A DNA stretch of 64,000 bases from an uncultured Sulfitobacter sp. (GCF_947499945.1 NZ_CANMQD010000001.1:1550001-1614000), one strand, 5' to 3'. Counted from the first letter of the stretch, positions 20,884 through 31,616 are shown. Notes: generated by a model from the letters alone, not told the origin. Program-made: numbers and translations.

Positions 20884-20961
20884 TAGCTACTCCGCAAGCC
20901 AGATAGGCCTTGTCCGTTATGCAGCAGTTAACCTTTAAAAAGTGTTAATAATGAGACGGGC

Positions 20962-22344
20962 TTACGCTTCAGCAAAGCGTGTGTTCTCTCCATAACCCAG
21001 CGCATTTTCTCCCTCTCGGGCATCGATGGTGCTACGCGGCCAGCTGACCTCGATAACTGCCCCGATTTGCTGGCTGTGATATCCTGCTTCATCCGCTCCG
21101 TTGGCGAAACGCAAGCTTGCTCCAGACCGCTCCAGAAGTGTTTTTGCAATAAAGAGGCCGAGCCCCATCCCTTCGTATTCTGGCCGGGATGTATCCTTTT
21201 TTCGGTTGCGCCGCTGGCCCATGAAGGGATCTCCCAAGCGGCCTAATAACTGCGGGGGAAACCCATCACCATCATCAAGAATACGAGCCGTGATCGTTGT
21301 ATCGGTCCAACGAATATCAATCCAGACAGTAGTTTTTGAAAAATCGACAGCATTTTGTATGAGATTGCGCAGGCCGTGAATAATTTCAGGCATCCGTAAA
21401 ATTGCAGGTTGGGTGCCTGTAGAATTATCAAGACTTATGATGACGTCTTTACCGCGCTCCATATGCGGTTCCGCCGCCGCTTCGATCACAGTAATGAGAG
21501 GGGCCTGACGCAGATGCAGGTCGTCTTTTCCAGCGCGACCCATGTCACGCAAAATATCGCGACAGCGGTCGGTCTGCTCTACAATCAGTTCGGCATCCTC
21601 GCGCAACTCGGGCTGTCCGCGCAGCTCATGCACCAGTTCAGCACTCGCCAGTTTGATCGTCGCGAGAGGTGTGCCCAACTCATGTGCTGCAGCGGCGACA
21701 ACGCCCCCCAGATCGGTCAGTTTCTGCTCCCGCGCTAGTGCCATTTGGGTTGCGGCCAAAGCGTCGGACATCAGATGGATTTCAGAAGTGACACGCCGCG
21801 AATAGGCAGAGGTGAACACAACGGCGATGACGAGAGCAATCCACTGACCAAAGATAAACAACTCGGGTATTTCGAGAACCTGACCTGATAGTGTGCTGAG
21901 TGGGATATAGAAGAAGGCCAATACACTGACGCTGACAATCGCCATCGCACAAAGCACCAATGTGGAGCGCAAGCTCAGCGCTGTAGCGGAGATTGTTACG
22001 GGGCCGAGCAGAAGGAGTGTGAACGGATTATTCAATCCACCCGTCAGGAAGAGCAGGAAGCTTAGTTGAAGTAGATCGAAGATGATCATGGCCATGTTCT
22101 GGCGCTCGGAAAGGCGCTTGTTCTCGGGGAATACAAATCCCGTGACCAGATTAAAAATGACCGAAATGCTAATGGCGAAATAGCACCAGCCAAGTTCAAT
22201 GTTCAGACCGAACATGAGTGGTGTTATTGTGACCGCTACAAACTGACCTGCAATCGCAACCCATCGCAGCAGGATCATGGTCCGAAGCCTGATCCAATTC
22301 GCTCTTTTGCGCTCGCCTATTGGGCGGATCGTGGACTGCGGCAT
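20962..22344 (-). CDS. regB: Redox-responsive sensor histidine kinase RegB/PrrB
   Basis: quinone-binding GGLNNPF, H-box AAAHELGTPLATIKLASAEL, redox Cys context EQTDRCRDILRDMG; start set at MPQSTIRPIGE (22344), not the 706-aa ORF. Confidence 0.93.
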   Translation of the reverse strand: MPQSTIRPIGERKRANWIRLRTMILLRWVAIAGQFVAVTITPLMFGLNIELGWCYFAISISVIFNLVTGFVFPENKRLSERQNMAMIIFDLLQLSFLLFLTGGLNNPFTLLLLGPVTISATALSLRSTLVLCAMAIVSVSVLAFFYIPLSTLSGQVLEIPELFIFGQWIALVIAVVFTSAYSRRVTSEIHLMSDALAATQMALAREQKLTDLGGVVAAAAHELGTPLATIKLASAELVHELRGQPELREDAELIVEQTDRCRDILRDMGRAGKDDLHLRQAPLITVIEAAAEPHMERGKDVIISLDNSTGTQPAILRMPEIIHGLRNLIQNAVDFSKTTVWIDIRWTDTTITARILDDGDGFPPQLLGRLGDPFMGQRRNRKKDTSRPEYEGMGLGLFIAKTLLERSGASLRFANGADEAGYHSQQIGAVIEVSWPRSTIDAREGENALGYGENTRFAEA

Positions 22345-22452
22345 CTGGGCGCTTCTCTCAAATGTGACTTGCAATGAACAGGGTCTAGCGTAGGACTGTG
22401 TCTGTCTATCATCAAGGGCGCGGAATGACGCGCCATCCCAAAGGAGAGTGCT

Positions 22453-23061
22453 ATGATCCGTAATGCCGCAATCGCCGCAGTTGTTGTTGTCGGGGTTGGA
22501 ATTCTGGCGACGGTCTTCTTCACGCGGCAGAATAGTGATGATCAATTTGCCTCTTGTGGTGCTGGCGCTGTAGCGGGCGATTTGGGTGGTCCCTTCACGC
22601 TTGTGAATGGTGATGGTGAAACGGTCACGAACACCGATGTGATTACCGAACCGACGCTGATCTATTTCGGCTATACCTACTGTCCTGACGTTTGTCCGCT
22701 GGATGTGGACCGGAACGCCGCTGCCGTCGAAATCCTTGAAGAGCGTGGCCAGTCTGTGACACCCGTCTTCATTACGATTGATCCCGCGCGGGATACACCC
22801 GAAGTTGTGCGCGACTTTGCCGAAGCGATGCACCCGCGCATGATCGGCCTCACAGGAACGGCGGAACAGATTGCAGAAGCCAGCAAAGCTTACCGCACGT
22901 ATTACAAAGCGCATCCGCCCGTAGATGGCGAATATCTGGTCGATCATTCTACCTTTACCTACCTCGTGACGCCCGAGCAGGGATTTGTTGAATTCTTTCG
23001 CCGCGAACTCACGCCAGAGCAGATGGCAGATAAGATCGGTTGTTTTGTCGATCACATTTGA
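22453..23061 (+). CDS. senC: SCO1/SenC/PrrC copper chaperone-like protein
   Basis: IYFGYTYCPDVCPLD, FITIDPARDTPEVV, VDHSTFTYLVTP. Confidence 0.93.
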   Translation: MIRNAAIAAVVVVGVGILATVFFTRQNSDDQFASCGAGAVAGDLGGPFTLVNGDGETVTNTDVITEPTLIYFGYTYCPDVCPLDVDRNAAAVEILEERGQSVTPVFITIDPARDTPEVVRDFAEAMHPRMIGLTGTAEQIAEASKAYRTYYKAHPPVDGEYLVDHSTFTYLVTPEQGFVEFFRRELTPEQMADKIGCFVDHI

Positions 23062-23128
23062 CCGAAGGCGCGCGCGCTCCATATTCAGGGTAACTTGAAT
23101 TCATTCGACCCTGATAAGGCGCTGCACC

Positions 23129-23683
23129 ATGCCAGAAGAACTTTTGCCCGACCTTGGCCCCGACAAGACTCTGTTGTTGTTGGACGATGACGAACCGTTT
23201 TTGCGGCGCCTCGCAAAGGCGATGGAGCGTCGCGGCTTTGAAGTTGAGATGGCTGGGTCAGTCGCGGCGGGATCTGCGATTGCGACCGCACGCCCGCCGG
23301 CATACGCCGTTTGTGATCTTCGGCTTGAGGATGGTAACGGCCTCGACGTTGTTGAAATTTTGCGCGAAAAACGTCCCGACGCGCGGGTTGTTGTGCTGAC
23401 AGGGTATGGCGCGATCGCGACGGCAGTTGCTGCTGTGAAAATTGGTGCGACGGATTATCTGTCGAAACCTGCGGATGCGACGGATATTACCAACGCGCTG
23501 CTGGCTACGGGTGACAACCTACCCCCACCACCAGAAAACCCCATGAGTGCGGACCGCGTGCGGTGGGAGCACATTCAGCGAGTGTACGAGTTGTGTGATC
23601 GCAATGTATCTGAGACTGCGCGGCGTTTGAACATGCACCGCCGCACGTTGCAGCGGATATTGGCAAAGCGCAGCCCGCGTTAA
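23129..23683 (+). CDS. regA: Response regulator RegA/PrrA
   Basis: receiver DDDEPFLRRLAKAM, CDLRLEDGNGLDVV; Fis-type HTH NVSETARRLNMHRRTLQRILAKR. Confidence 0.95.
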   Translation: MPEELLPDLGPDKTLLLLDDDEPFLRRLAKAMERRGFEVEMAGSVAAGSAIATARPPAYAVCDLRLEDGNGLDVVEILREKRPDARVVVLTGYGAIATAVAAVKIGATDYLSKPADATDITNALLATGDNLPPPPENPMSADRVRWEHIQRVYELCDRNVSETARRLNMHRRTLQRILAKRSPR

Positions 23684-23704
23684 CCGCCGCCCTAATGGGA
23701 CGCT

Positions 23705-24190
23705 TTAGATATCGTAGCGTTTGAGGCGTTTATCGACCAGCGTCCCATCGGACAGTTTATAGTCTTCAATCACTCGGTAGTCGCGAAAGCCACGGCTTTG
23801 ATAATATGTTAAACCGCCTTCGTTGTCGGCGCGAATATTGGCATTGATCCAGACGTATCCCAGCGATTTTGCTGCCTTTGCCGTCGCACCAAAAAGCGCT
23901 GACCCGATCCCAAGCCCTGTTTGACCCACTTGCACAAATGTCGCGATATCTACTGCTTCGGGAGGTAGTTGCTCATTGGGTTTGATCCATTGAAACCCGA
24001 CGACCTGCTCGGTGCTATCGAGTGCAACGTGCCACGCAGCACCATCGGGAGGCGTCTCCATCCATTCGGCAATGTCCTGTGCAGTAACAGGGCGCACCAA
24101 TGCTGTAGTGCCGCCAATCGTAATAATTTCATTGAGCAATCGAGCCATTGATCCGGCATCCAAAGGCATTGCAGGGCGTACATGGATCAT
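23705..24190 (-). CDS. GNAT family N-acetyltransferase
   Basis: VGQTGLGIGSALFGATAKAAKSLGYVWINANIRADNEGGLTYYQSRGF. Confidence 0.88.
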   Translation of the reverse strand: MIHVRPAMPLDAGSMARLLNEIITIGGTTALVRPVTAQDIAEWMETPPDGAAWHVALDSTEQVVGFQWIKPNEQLPPEAVDIATFVQVGQTGLGIGSALFGATAKAAKSLGYVWINANIRADNEGGLTYYQSRGFRDYRVIEDYKLSDGTLVDKRLKRYDI

Positions 24191-24783
24191 GGCAATTGCT
24201 CCAACAGTTCTGCGTGGCGTGCTGTGAAGTCCGCACGTACTTCGACGGGTGGGCGCAATGTGATCTCAAGCCCTTCCTTCAACGCGGGATCAGGTTTGCC
24301 AAAAAACTTGTCGGCCTCTTCAGCGTCAAAACCGGCGATCTGCACGGCTTCCATCCATGCGCTCACGCGGTCCGCCTTTTTTATCTGCTTCTTGATGGAT
24401 GCGGGTACCTTTGCCGGTAGGCCAAAGCGGATGTGAACAGCCGCCTCCAGCCGCTCGTCCAGCGCACCGTATCCGGGACCAACAGCAGCTTTCACGGGGG
24501 AAATCATATCACCAATTACATATTCAGGCGCATCATGAAGGAGAGCGGCAAGCCGCCATTTTGCTGGTGCATTTGGCGAAATGCGGCCAAAGATAGTCTC
24601 AACCAGCAGTGAGTGCTCAGCCACCGAATACGCGAAATTACCGTAGGTTTGCCCGTTCCACCGCGCCACAAACGCAAGGCCATGCGCGATATCCTCAATC
24701 TCGATATCCACAGGGGTCGGGTCCAACAGATCAAGCCTGCGACCCGATAACATCCGCTGCCATGCGCGTGGTTGTGGTGCCAT
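24187..24783 (-). CDS. HD-domain (YfbR-like) phosphohydrolase
   Basis: YSVAEHSLLV, LLHDAPEYVIGDMISPVK. Confidence 0.85.
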   Translation of the reverse strand: MAPQPRAWQRMLSGRRLDLLDPTPVDIEIEDIAHGLAFVARWNGQTYGNFAYSVAEHSLLVETIFGRISPNAPAKWRLAALLHDAPEYVIGDMISPVKAAVGPGYGALDERLEAAVHIRFGLPAKVPASIKKQIKKADRVSAWMEAVQIAGFDAEEADKFFGKPDPALKEGLEITLRPPVEVRADFTARHAELLEQLP

Positions 24784-24881
24784 GTTTTCCTCCGTGCTGC
24801 GGTGATCTGGCTCTTATTCTTGTAAAGAGATCGGGAACGTTTTGCAGGTATGCTGGTTGATTCTGCAACAAGGAGAAGAAG

Positions 24882-25187
24882 ATGAAAACCGCATTAACAG
24901 CAATTACGACCGCCCTAGTGATGACAACTTCAGTTGCCGCTCAAGATGTTTGTATGAGTGCGCTGGAAATGCAGTCTTCGCTAATCGATTGGTATGGCGA
25001 AAAGCCTGTGTCGGGACCGTCACAAGACGACACGCGCTTATGGGTTTCCGATGCAACAGGGTCTTGGACTCTTGTACGGACACAGTCTGGCGGCATTGCA
25101 TGTGTTGAGGCGCAGGGCCGCAACTGGACCGCCGGTATGGACGCCGAAGAAGTCATTGCCTCTATTCAAGCTCGCACCGACAGTTGA
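24882..25187 (+). CDS. Small secreted hypothetical protein
   Basis: Sec signal peptide MKTALTAITTALVMTTSVAAQD; RBS aaggagaagaag. Confidence 0.65.
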   Translation: MKTALTAITTALVMTTSVAAQDVCMSALEMQSSLIDWYGEKPVSGPSQDDTRLWVSDATGSWTLVRTQSGGIACVEAQGRNWTAGMDAEEVIASIQARTDS

Positions 25188-25272
25188 TCACTATCGTGAA
25201 GCCATTAAGTCACGTTGATTGAACAGTCATGCAATGTTATGGCCGCATCAACAGATTTGAAGGAGCGCCACG

Positions 25273-26664
25273 ATGGCCAATGACTATATCGTAAAAGACA
25301 TCAACCTTGCGGAATATGGCCGTAAAGAGCTTGATATTGCGGAGACGGAAATGCCGGGCCTGATGGCGCTTCGTGCTGAATATGGCGAAGCAAAACCGTT
25401 GAAAGGTGCGCGGATAGTCGGCTCTTTGCACATGACAATTCAGACTGCAGTTTTGATTGAAACTCTGGTAGAGCTAGGTGCCGATGTACGTTGGGCTTCA
25501 TGCAATATCTTCTCAACTCAGGACCATGCTGCGGCTGCAATTGCTGCGGGTGGAACACCTGTATTTGCAATCAAGGGTCAGTCATTGGAAGAGCATTGGG
25601 ATTATCTCGATAAATCCTTCATGTTCCCTGAGGGGCCGAATTTGATCCTTGATGATGGTGGCGACGCCACGCTCTATATTTTGATGGGTGCGCGGGTCGA
25701 GAACGGCGAGACCGAATTGCTCGATGTGCCAACATCCGAAGAAGAAGTGGCAGTATTCGCCCAGATTAAAAAGCGTATGGCAGCGAGCCCCGGTTGGTTC
25801 ACCAAAATGCGTGATCAGATCGTTGGCGTTTCTGAGGAGACGACAACAGGCGTTCACCGCCTTTATGAGTTGTTCAAAAACAATCAGCTGCCGTTCCCAG
25901 CGATCAACGTGAACGACTCTGTGACCAAGTCTAAGTTTGACAACAAATATGGCTGTAAAGAAAGTCTCGTCGACGGTATCCGCCGCGCCACGGACACCAT
26001 GATGGCGGGTAAAGTTGCTGTTGTGCTGGGTTACGGCGATGTGGGCAAAGGCTCTGCCGCGTCCCTTGCTGGTGCTGGTGCGCGCGTTAAGGTTACCGAG
26101 GTTGACCCAATCTGTGCGTTGCAGGCTGCGATGGATGGTTTCGAAGTTGTGCTGATCGAAGATGTGGTGGGCACTGCCGATATTTTTATTACCACCACAG
26201 GTAACAAAGACGTAATCCGAATCGAGCACATGCGCGAGATGAAGGACATGGCGATCGTCGGGAACATCGGTCACTTCGACAACGAAATTCAGGTCGCTGC
26301 CCTCAAGAACCATAAGTGGACCAACATCAAAGAACAGGTCGACATGATCGAGATGCCGTCAGGCAGCCGCTTGATCCTCCTTTCCGAGGGTCGTTTGCTG
26401 AACCTTGGTAATGCAACTGGTCACCCGTCCTTTGTGATGTCCGCGTCCTTTACCAATCAGGTTCTGGCGCAGATGGAACTGTGGATTCGCGGCGACCAGT
26501 ATAAGAACGAAGTGTACATCCTGCCCAAGCATCTGGACGAGAAAGTAGCACGCCTGCACCTTGACCGCATCGGTGTGAAACTGTCCAAACTTGATCCAGA
26601 ACAGGCCGCATATATCGGCGTCTCGCCTGATGGTCCGTTCAAGCCAGAGCATTACCGCTACTAA
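25273..26664 (+). CDS. ahcY: Adenosylhomocysteinase
   Basis: [42 protein letters not shown]-terminal KPEHYRY. Confidence 0.97.
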   Translation: MANDYIVKDINLAEYGRKELDIAETEMPGLMALRAEYGEAKPLKGARIVGSLHMTIQTAVLIETLVELGADVRWASCNIFSTQDHAAAAIAAGGTPVFAIKGQSLEEHWDYLDKSFMFPEGPNLILDDGGDATLYILMGARVENGETELLDVPTSEEEVAVFAQIKKRMAASPGWFTKMRDQIVGVSEETTTGVHRLYELFKNNQLPFPAINVNDSVTKSKFDNKYGCKESLVDGIRRATDTMMAGKVAVVLGYGDVGKGSAASLAGAGARVKVTEVDPICALQAAMDGFEVVLIEDVVGTADIFITTTGNKDVIRIEHMREMKDMAIVGNIGHFDNEIQVAALKNHKWTNIKEQVDMIEMPSGSRLILLSEGRLLNLGNATGHPSFVMSASFTNQVLAQMELWIRGDQYKNEVYILPKHLDEKVARLHLDRIGVKLSKLDPEQAAYIGVSPDGPFKPEHYRY

Positions 26665-26670
26665 CTGCTC

Positions 26671-27411
26671 GTGGACGAAAACAATACATACAAGCATCGC
26701 CCCGTTTTGCACTGGGCGGTGCTTTTTCTTTTTATTATAGGCGGTATCGGTTTTGGTGGCTGGCAGGCGATGGTGCATCCTGAAACGCCCCTTGCACCAG
26801 AATGGAACCCGACCCGCCCGCTGGTTGTCACCGAGCCGTTAACCCGCCTGACCCAGTGGAAATTGCGCCGTGCGCTTGTCAACGACCAAGCGTGCTTGGC
26901 AGCTTTGGCAACAGGTGCGCGTGCACAAAGCAAGCCCGATTTGGTGGACAGCCCGCAATGTCGGATCTCACCGCAAGTCATGCTGAGCAACGTGGCGGGA
27001 ACCGATTTGAAGCCAGTCAATACACGCTGTCAAACCGCGCTTCGTCTGGCGATGTGGACGCAACACAGCTTGCAACCAGCAGCGCAGGAAATATTCGGCC
27101 AGACCCTCGCGCGGATAGAGCATTTTTCAAGTTATTCCTGCCGTGCGATGCGAACAGCGACGGGCAGTACAGGCCGAATGAGCACCCATTCGACAGCCGA
27201 TGCAATAGATATCAGTGGCTTCAAGCTTGCGGACGGAACCTCCGTCGATCTGCTGCGTGATTGGGATGATGAGGGGAGCAAAGCACTCTTTCTACGCCGT
27301 GCGAATGAAACGGCTTGTGATTGGTTTCGCCTCACACTTGGTCCTGAATATAACCGTCTCCATGCTGATCACTTCCATCTTCAGCATACGGGTTTCGGTT
27401 TATGTAGATAG
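26671..27411 (+). CDS. Extensin-like C-terminal domain protein
   Basis: SYSCRAM..STHSTADAIDISGFKLADGTSV; LGPEYNRLHADHFHLQ. Confidence 0.82.
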   Translation: MDENNTYKHRPVLHWAVLFLFIIGGIGFGGWQAMVHPETPLAPEWNPTRPLVVTEPLTRLTQWKLRRALVNDQACLAALATGARAQSKPDLVDSPQCRISPQVMLSNVAGTDLKPVNTRCQTALRLAMWTQHSLQPAAQEIFGQTLARIEHFSSYSCRAMRTATGSTGRMSTHSTADAIDISGFKLADGTSVDLLRDWDDEGSKALFLRRANETACDWFRLTLGPEYNRLHADHFHLQHTGFGLCR

Positions 27412-27522
27412 CAATGGGGAAATCACGCTTCATAATTTCCTTTTGCCCCTTGGGTGAATTAGTTTAGGCTTTTGTGAAATGTCAGCAACTAAGCTGGCAC
27501 AGTCCAGCAAGGGAGTATTACA

Positions 27523-27864
27523 ATGGGTAAACGGGACGAGTGGATCGCGAAATACGCGGAAGATCTCAAAGGCAAATGCGGCATGGAGCCTGATATGGCT
27601 CTGCTGACAAAAGTCACAATCGGCTGTGGTCCATCAATCTATAATGCTGACGCCTCTACAGTAGCAGGCAGCCAGCCAGCCGAGCTTGAAACGGTTAAAA
27701 ACAACTTCCTCATCAAAAAGCTGGGCCTGCCAGACGGTCCAAACTTGATGGAAGCAATCAACAAAGTGATCGAAGTGTACGGCAAGTCCGAGCGCAACAA
27801 ATACCGTGCCGTTGTCTACTACATGCTGACAAAGCACTTCGGCAAAGAGTCGGTTTATAGCTAA
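27523..27864 (+). CDS. DUF2853 family protein
   Basis: GKRDEWIAKYAEDLKGKCG..., ~113 aa, RBS aagggag. Confidence 0.75.
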   Translation: MGKRDEWIAKYAEDLKGKCGMEPDMALLTKVTIGCGPSIYNADASTVAGSQPAELETVKNNFLIKKLGLPDGPNLMEAINKVIEVYGKSERNKYRAVVYYMLTKHFGKESVYS

Positions 27865-27886
27865 GCCTGAATAGGTTTCTGTTAGT

Positions 27887-27920
27887 AAACGCCCGCTTGG
27901 TTAAGCGGGCGTTTCTTTTT
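27887..27920 (+). terminator. Intrinsic terminator of the DUF2853 gene
   Basis: AAACGCCCGCTT-ggtt-AAGCGGGCGTTT followed by cttttttg. Confidence 0.88.
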
Positions 27921-27959
27921 TGAATGCAATGCAAATCATTGAATTCTTGCGAAATTATG

Positions 27960-28083
27960 CTGGTATGGGTATCGATACTACATCGGTCAGTACGGCCAGA
28001 ACATATTTCGAATACGTGTGCCGGGGTTTAGGGAGCGCACGGGGTGAGAAGGGTTCTGGCGAGGTGCTGGAACCCTTTTTCGT
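27960..28083 (+). ncRNA. Candidate orphan small RNA ending at a second rho-independent terminator
   Basis: Hairpin AAGGGTTC..13 nt..GAACCCTT (28049-28077) followed by tttcgttt on plus; no ORF; the upstream gene already has its own terminator at 27887-27920. Confidence 0.4.
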
Positions 28084-28098
28084 TTAATCGCTATATTA

Positions 28099-28518
28099 TT
28101 ACGGGTCGGTTTGACCTAAGGTACAGATAATCTTCCATTCCGTTTCTGTGACAGGCTGCACAGATAGGCGCGAACTGCGCACCAGCGCCATATCGGCGAG
28201 CCGCTCATCCGCTTTTACCATATCCAGTGTCACAGGTTTCGCAAACGGGCGCACTGCACGGATATTAACGCACTCCCAGCGCGGATCATCTGTTGTGCTG
28301 TCGGGGTGGGCTGCGACGCAAACCTCTACGATACCAACGACAGCCTTCTCTTTTTGGGAATGATAGAAGAACCCCAGATCGCCAACCGCCATATCCCGCA
28401 TGAAATTGCGTGCCTGATAGTTGCGCACGCCGTCCCATTCCTCACCGACGTCGCCCTTTGCGACCTGATCGTCCCATCCCCAGACGGAAGGTTCGGATTT
28501 GAACAGCCAATAGGCCAT
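28099..28518 (-). CDS. EVE domain protein
   Basis: MAYWLFKSEPSVWGWDDQ..WDGVRNYQARNFMRDM..GDLGFFYHS. Confidence 0.93.
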   Translation of the reverse strand: MAYWLFKSEPSVWGWDDQVAKGDVGEEWDGVRNYQARNFMRDMAVGDLGFFYHSQKEKAVVGIVEVCVAAHPDSTTDDPRWECVNIRAVRPFAKPVTLDMVKADERLADMALVRSSRLSVQPVTETEWKIICTLGQTDP

Positions 28519-28790
28519 CAGCCGATCACCTTTTTCCATTCGGTGAGGGTGACACTGCTGAACAGGCCCGCCTTTGCATAGGGATCATTCGCGGCCCAAG
28601 CTTCGGCGGTCGCCATATCAGGTACATCCAGCACAATCATTGAGCCACACATGCCGCCATCCGCATCAATAAGCGGGCCGGCCAGATGCACGTGGTCGGT
28701 GCTTTTCAAATACTCCACATGCGCTGGGCGGTTTTCCATCCGCACTTCAAGTGCGCCTGCCTTGTCATGGGCCATCAAGCATACAAGCAT
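28518..28790 (-). CDS. YciI family protein
   Basis: RPAHVEYLKS, AGPLIDADGGMCGSMIVLD, NDPYAKAGLF. Confidence 0.9.
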   Translation of the reverse strand: MLVCLMAHDKAGALEVRMENRPAHVEYLKSTDHVHLAGPLIDADGGMCGSMIVLDVPDMATAEAWAANDPYAKAGLFSSVTLTEWKKVIG

Positions 28791-28791
28791 A

Positions 28792-29745
28792 TCATTCTTC
28801 CTTCAAAGGTCTGGTAAGCAGGCTGTGGACAGCCGTTTTCACATCTAACGATTTATCAAGCAGACCAGCAACGGCCATTGTAATGGGCATGTCCAATCCG
28901 GCATCTTGTGCAATCTTTGCAACGGCACGGGCAGTTGCTGCGCCCTCAACAGTGGTGCCAGCATCAAAGGGTTCACCCCGTCCAAGGCTGAGGCCGAGCC
29001 GATAGTTGCGCGATCCTTCCGAGGTGCAGGTCAACGTGAGATCGCCAAAGCCTGACAGTCCAGCAAGTGTGTCCGGATCAGCCCCGCGATAGGCCGCCAT
29101 TCGCTGCATCTCCGCATAACCACGTGTCATCAACGCGGCACGCGCACTTTCTCCCATACCTGCCCCCATGGCCGTGCCGCAGGCAATCGCTACAACGTTC
29201 TTGAGCGCTCCGCCCAGTTCTGCGCCGATGGTATCCGTCGTTCGATACAGGCGCAGCGACGGTGTGGTTAGTTCAGCCTGTAACCGCTGGGCTACGGCAT
29301 CATCCGCCACAGCCAGCGTAAGCGCGGTAGGCAACCCGCGTGCGATGTCAGCAGCAAAGCTGGGCCCCGTCAGGATCGCTGCTTGGGCGGTGGGGACCTC
29401 TTCGGTGATGATCTGAACGGGGCCAGCACCACTGCTTAGCTCGATTCCTTTGCAGCAGGCGACTAGTGACTTGCCAGCCAAAGCCTCTGAGTGCGCGCGG
29501 ATAAAGTCCCGCAATTTTTGCATTGGAAGGGCAAGTAGCACGGTTTTTGCGACCAGTGCTTCGTCCAAATCTCCGGTGACGGTAAGTGAATTGGGAAATG
29601 GGCAGTTAGGGAGCCGTGCTTTGTTTTCTCGCGCAGTTTGCATGTTGGCCGGATTTCTGGCCCAAAGGGTAACAGGCCCTTTGGTTGCCAAAGTGATTGC
29701 CAACGCGGTGCCGAATGCGCCGCCGCCCAATACGGAAATGGTCAT
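28792..29745 (-). CDS. gpsA: NAD(P)H-dependent glycerol-3-phosphate dehydrogenase
   Basis: [47 protein letters not shown]. Confidence 0.96.
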   Translation of the reverse strand: MTISVLGGGAFGTALAITLATKGPVTLWARNPANMQTARENKARLPNCPFPNSLTVTGDLDEALVAKTVLLALPMQKLRDFIRAHSEALAGKSLVACCKGIELSSGAGPVQIITEEVPTAQAAILTGPSFAADIARGLPTALTLAVADDAVAQRLQAELTTPSLRLYRTTDTIGAELGGALKNVVAIACGTAMGAGMGESARAALMTRGYAEMQRMAAYRGADPDTLAGLSGFGDLTLTCTSEGSRNYRLGLSLGRGEPFDAGTTVEGAATARAVAKIAQDAGLDMPITMAVAGLLDKSLDVKTAVHSLLTRPLKEE

Positions 29746-30827
29746 GCTTTCGCTCCCTTTTTACCGCTCCCCAACATGGCGGGTGCAGTTTGATCCAGAG
29801 GCCAGCGGGGCCGCGCAGACAGACCCATACCGTCAGGGTCCCGAGTTGTCATCTGCTCCAATGCTGCATAGGCGATCATCGCCGCATTATCGGTGCAAAG
29901 AGCTAAGGGTGGCGCTATGAAATCGGCACCAAATTCGGCTGCGGAGGTTTCCAGTCCGCTTCGAATTGCCATATTTGCGGCAACCCCGCCTGCGACGCAA
30001 ATACTCGGCGTATCTGTGAGCTGCACATAAAGCTCGAGTGCGCGGCGTGTTTTTTCTGCCAGAACATCAACAACTGCTGCTTGGAATCCTGCGGCGAGAT
30101 CGGCCTGATCTTGTGCCGCAAGCGTGCTTTCTTGGACCAGACTATCGCGCTGACGCAGCACAGCAGTTTTCAGGCCAGAAAAAGACATATCGCACCCGTC
30201 ACGGTCCAGCAACGGGCGCGGCAGTTTGAAACGCCTAGGATCACCTTGTTTTGCACGCTCTTCAATCGCCGGGCCACCTGGCTGGGGCAGTGAGATAAGT
30301 CGCGCCACTTTGTCAAAGGCTTCGCCGGGGGCATCGTCGATGGTACCGCCGAGGCGTTGAAATTGATCTGGCCCCGCCACGATAAGAAATTGACAGTGCC
30401 CACCAGAGACAAGCAACATTAGATAGGGATACGGCACGTTATCAGTAAGACGAGGTGTGAGCGCATGACCCGCAAGATGATTAATGCCATAAAGCGGTAA
30501 GCCCTGCGCCAGCGCGATTCCCTTGGCACACATCACACCCGACACAACGCCGCCGATTAGACCCGGACCTGCGGTAACGGCCACCGCGTCAATATTATCC
30601 AAACTTACATGAGCTTCGTTCAAAGCTTGCAGAACGCACAGATCAAGTTTTTCCGCATGCGCCCGCGCCGCGATCTCTGGCACGACCCCGCCAAAATTGG
30701 CGTGTAGTTCGGTTTGTCCCAGCACGACTGATGACAACACTTGGGTGTCACCAATCTGCCCGCGCAGCACAGCAGCAGCGGTATCATCACAGCTGCTTTC
30801 AATGCCAAGAATCGTGAGGGAGGTCAT
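29742..30827 (-). CDS. tsaD: tRNA threonylcarbamoyltransferase TsaD
   Basis: [38 protein letters not shown]. Confidence 0.96.
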   Translation of the reverse strand: MTSLTILGIESSCDDTAAAVLRGQIGDTQVLSSVVLGQTELHANFGGVVPEIAARAHAEKLDLCVLQALNEAHVSLDNIDAVAVTAGPGLIGGVVSGVMCAKGIALAQGLPLYGINHLAGHALTPRLTDNVPYPYLMLLVSGGHCQFLIVAGPDQFQRLGGTIDDAPGEAFDKVARLISLPQPGGPAIEERAKQGDPRRFKLPRPLLDRDGCDMSFSGLKTAVLRQRDSLVQESTLAAQDQADLAAGFQAAVVDVLAEKTRRALELYVQLTDTPSICVAGGVAANMAIRSGLETSAAEFGADFIAPPLALCTDNAAMIAYAALEQMTTRDPDGMGLSARPRWPLDQTAPAMLGSGKKGAKA

Positions 30828-30914
30828 ATGCTGGCCTGTTTTCATTGCGAAGGGGACCCTGCGCAGGTAACACCTAGGCGTCCGGCAAACAATCCTGAGA
30901 GCGTTATTCGACTG

Positions 30915-31616
30915 ATGTCATTGCCCACCCTCCTGCTTACACGGCCCCGAGGCGCCTCTTGTGGGTTTGTCGCGGCGCTTGAGCCAGCAGCGCGTAAAGC
31001 GGTCCAGGTTTTGATTGCGCCCCTGATGGAAATAACCAGCGTGGGGGCGAAGCCTGTTCCTGAGGAAATACAGGGTGCTATTTTCACGTCGGCGAATGGC
31101 GTTGATTTTGGGCCTGAAGGGCAGGGGCGACTTGCCTTTTGTGTAGGTGCTCGAACCACTGCCGAAGCGCGTAGGCGGGGATGGGATGCAGAGCAAGCGG
31201 GCAGGACAGCGATCGAATTGATAGCAGCCCTTCGGAAAGTCCGGCCCTCAATTGGATTGGTCCATTTGAGTGGTGAGCATACGATCGGCGACATCGCTGA
31301 TACTCTGACTGCCGATGGAATTGAAACGGTGCATGTCCCGATCTATCAGCAAAACCTGTTGCCGCTGGAACCTGCTGCGCGGCAAGCGCTTGCGGGTCCA
31401 TGTATTATACCTGTTTTTTCCCACCGTACGGCCAAGCAATTGCGTGCTGAGGCGTCTGGTCTGCTTGAATTCGCGCACATAATCGCGCTGAGCGATTCTA
31501 TAGCAGCCCCATTTGAGGGAGAAAAACTTGCAAGCTGCGTCATATTACCGTCACCGCAGACTATATATATGCGCAAAGCGGTTGAAACCCTGTGCTTGAA
31601 CCTCAGCTTAGCTTGA
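30915..31616 (+). CDS. hemD: Uroporphyrinogen-III synthase
   Basis: [49 protein letters not shown]; start moved to 30915. Confidence 0.8.
   Translation: MSLPTLLLTRPRGASCGFVAALEPAARKAVQVLIAPLMEITSVGAKPVPEEIQGAIFTSANGVDFGPEGQGRLAFCVGARTTAEARRRGWDAEQAGRTAIELIAALRKVRPSIGLVHLSGEHTIGDIADTLTADGIETVHVPIYQQNLLPLEPAARQALAGPCIIPVFSHRTAKQLRAEASGLLEFAHIIALSDSIAAPFEGEKLASCVILPSPQTIYMRKAVETLCLNLSLA

Noticed and set aside
22345-23082. N-terminal half of the 706-aa minus-strand ORF (20962..23082)
   Set aside because: It is antisense to senC; real RegB begins at MPQSTIRPIGE (22344), ~460 aa as expected.
25582-26313. 243-aa minus-strand ORF
   Set aside because: Shadow ORF of ahcY.
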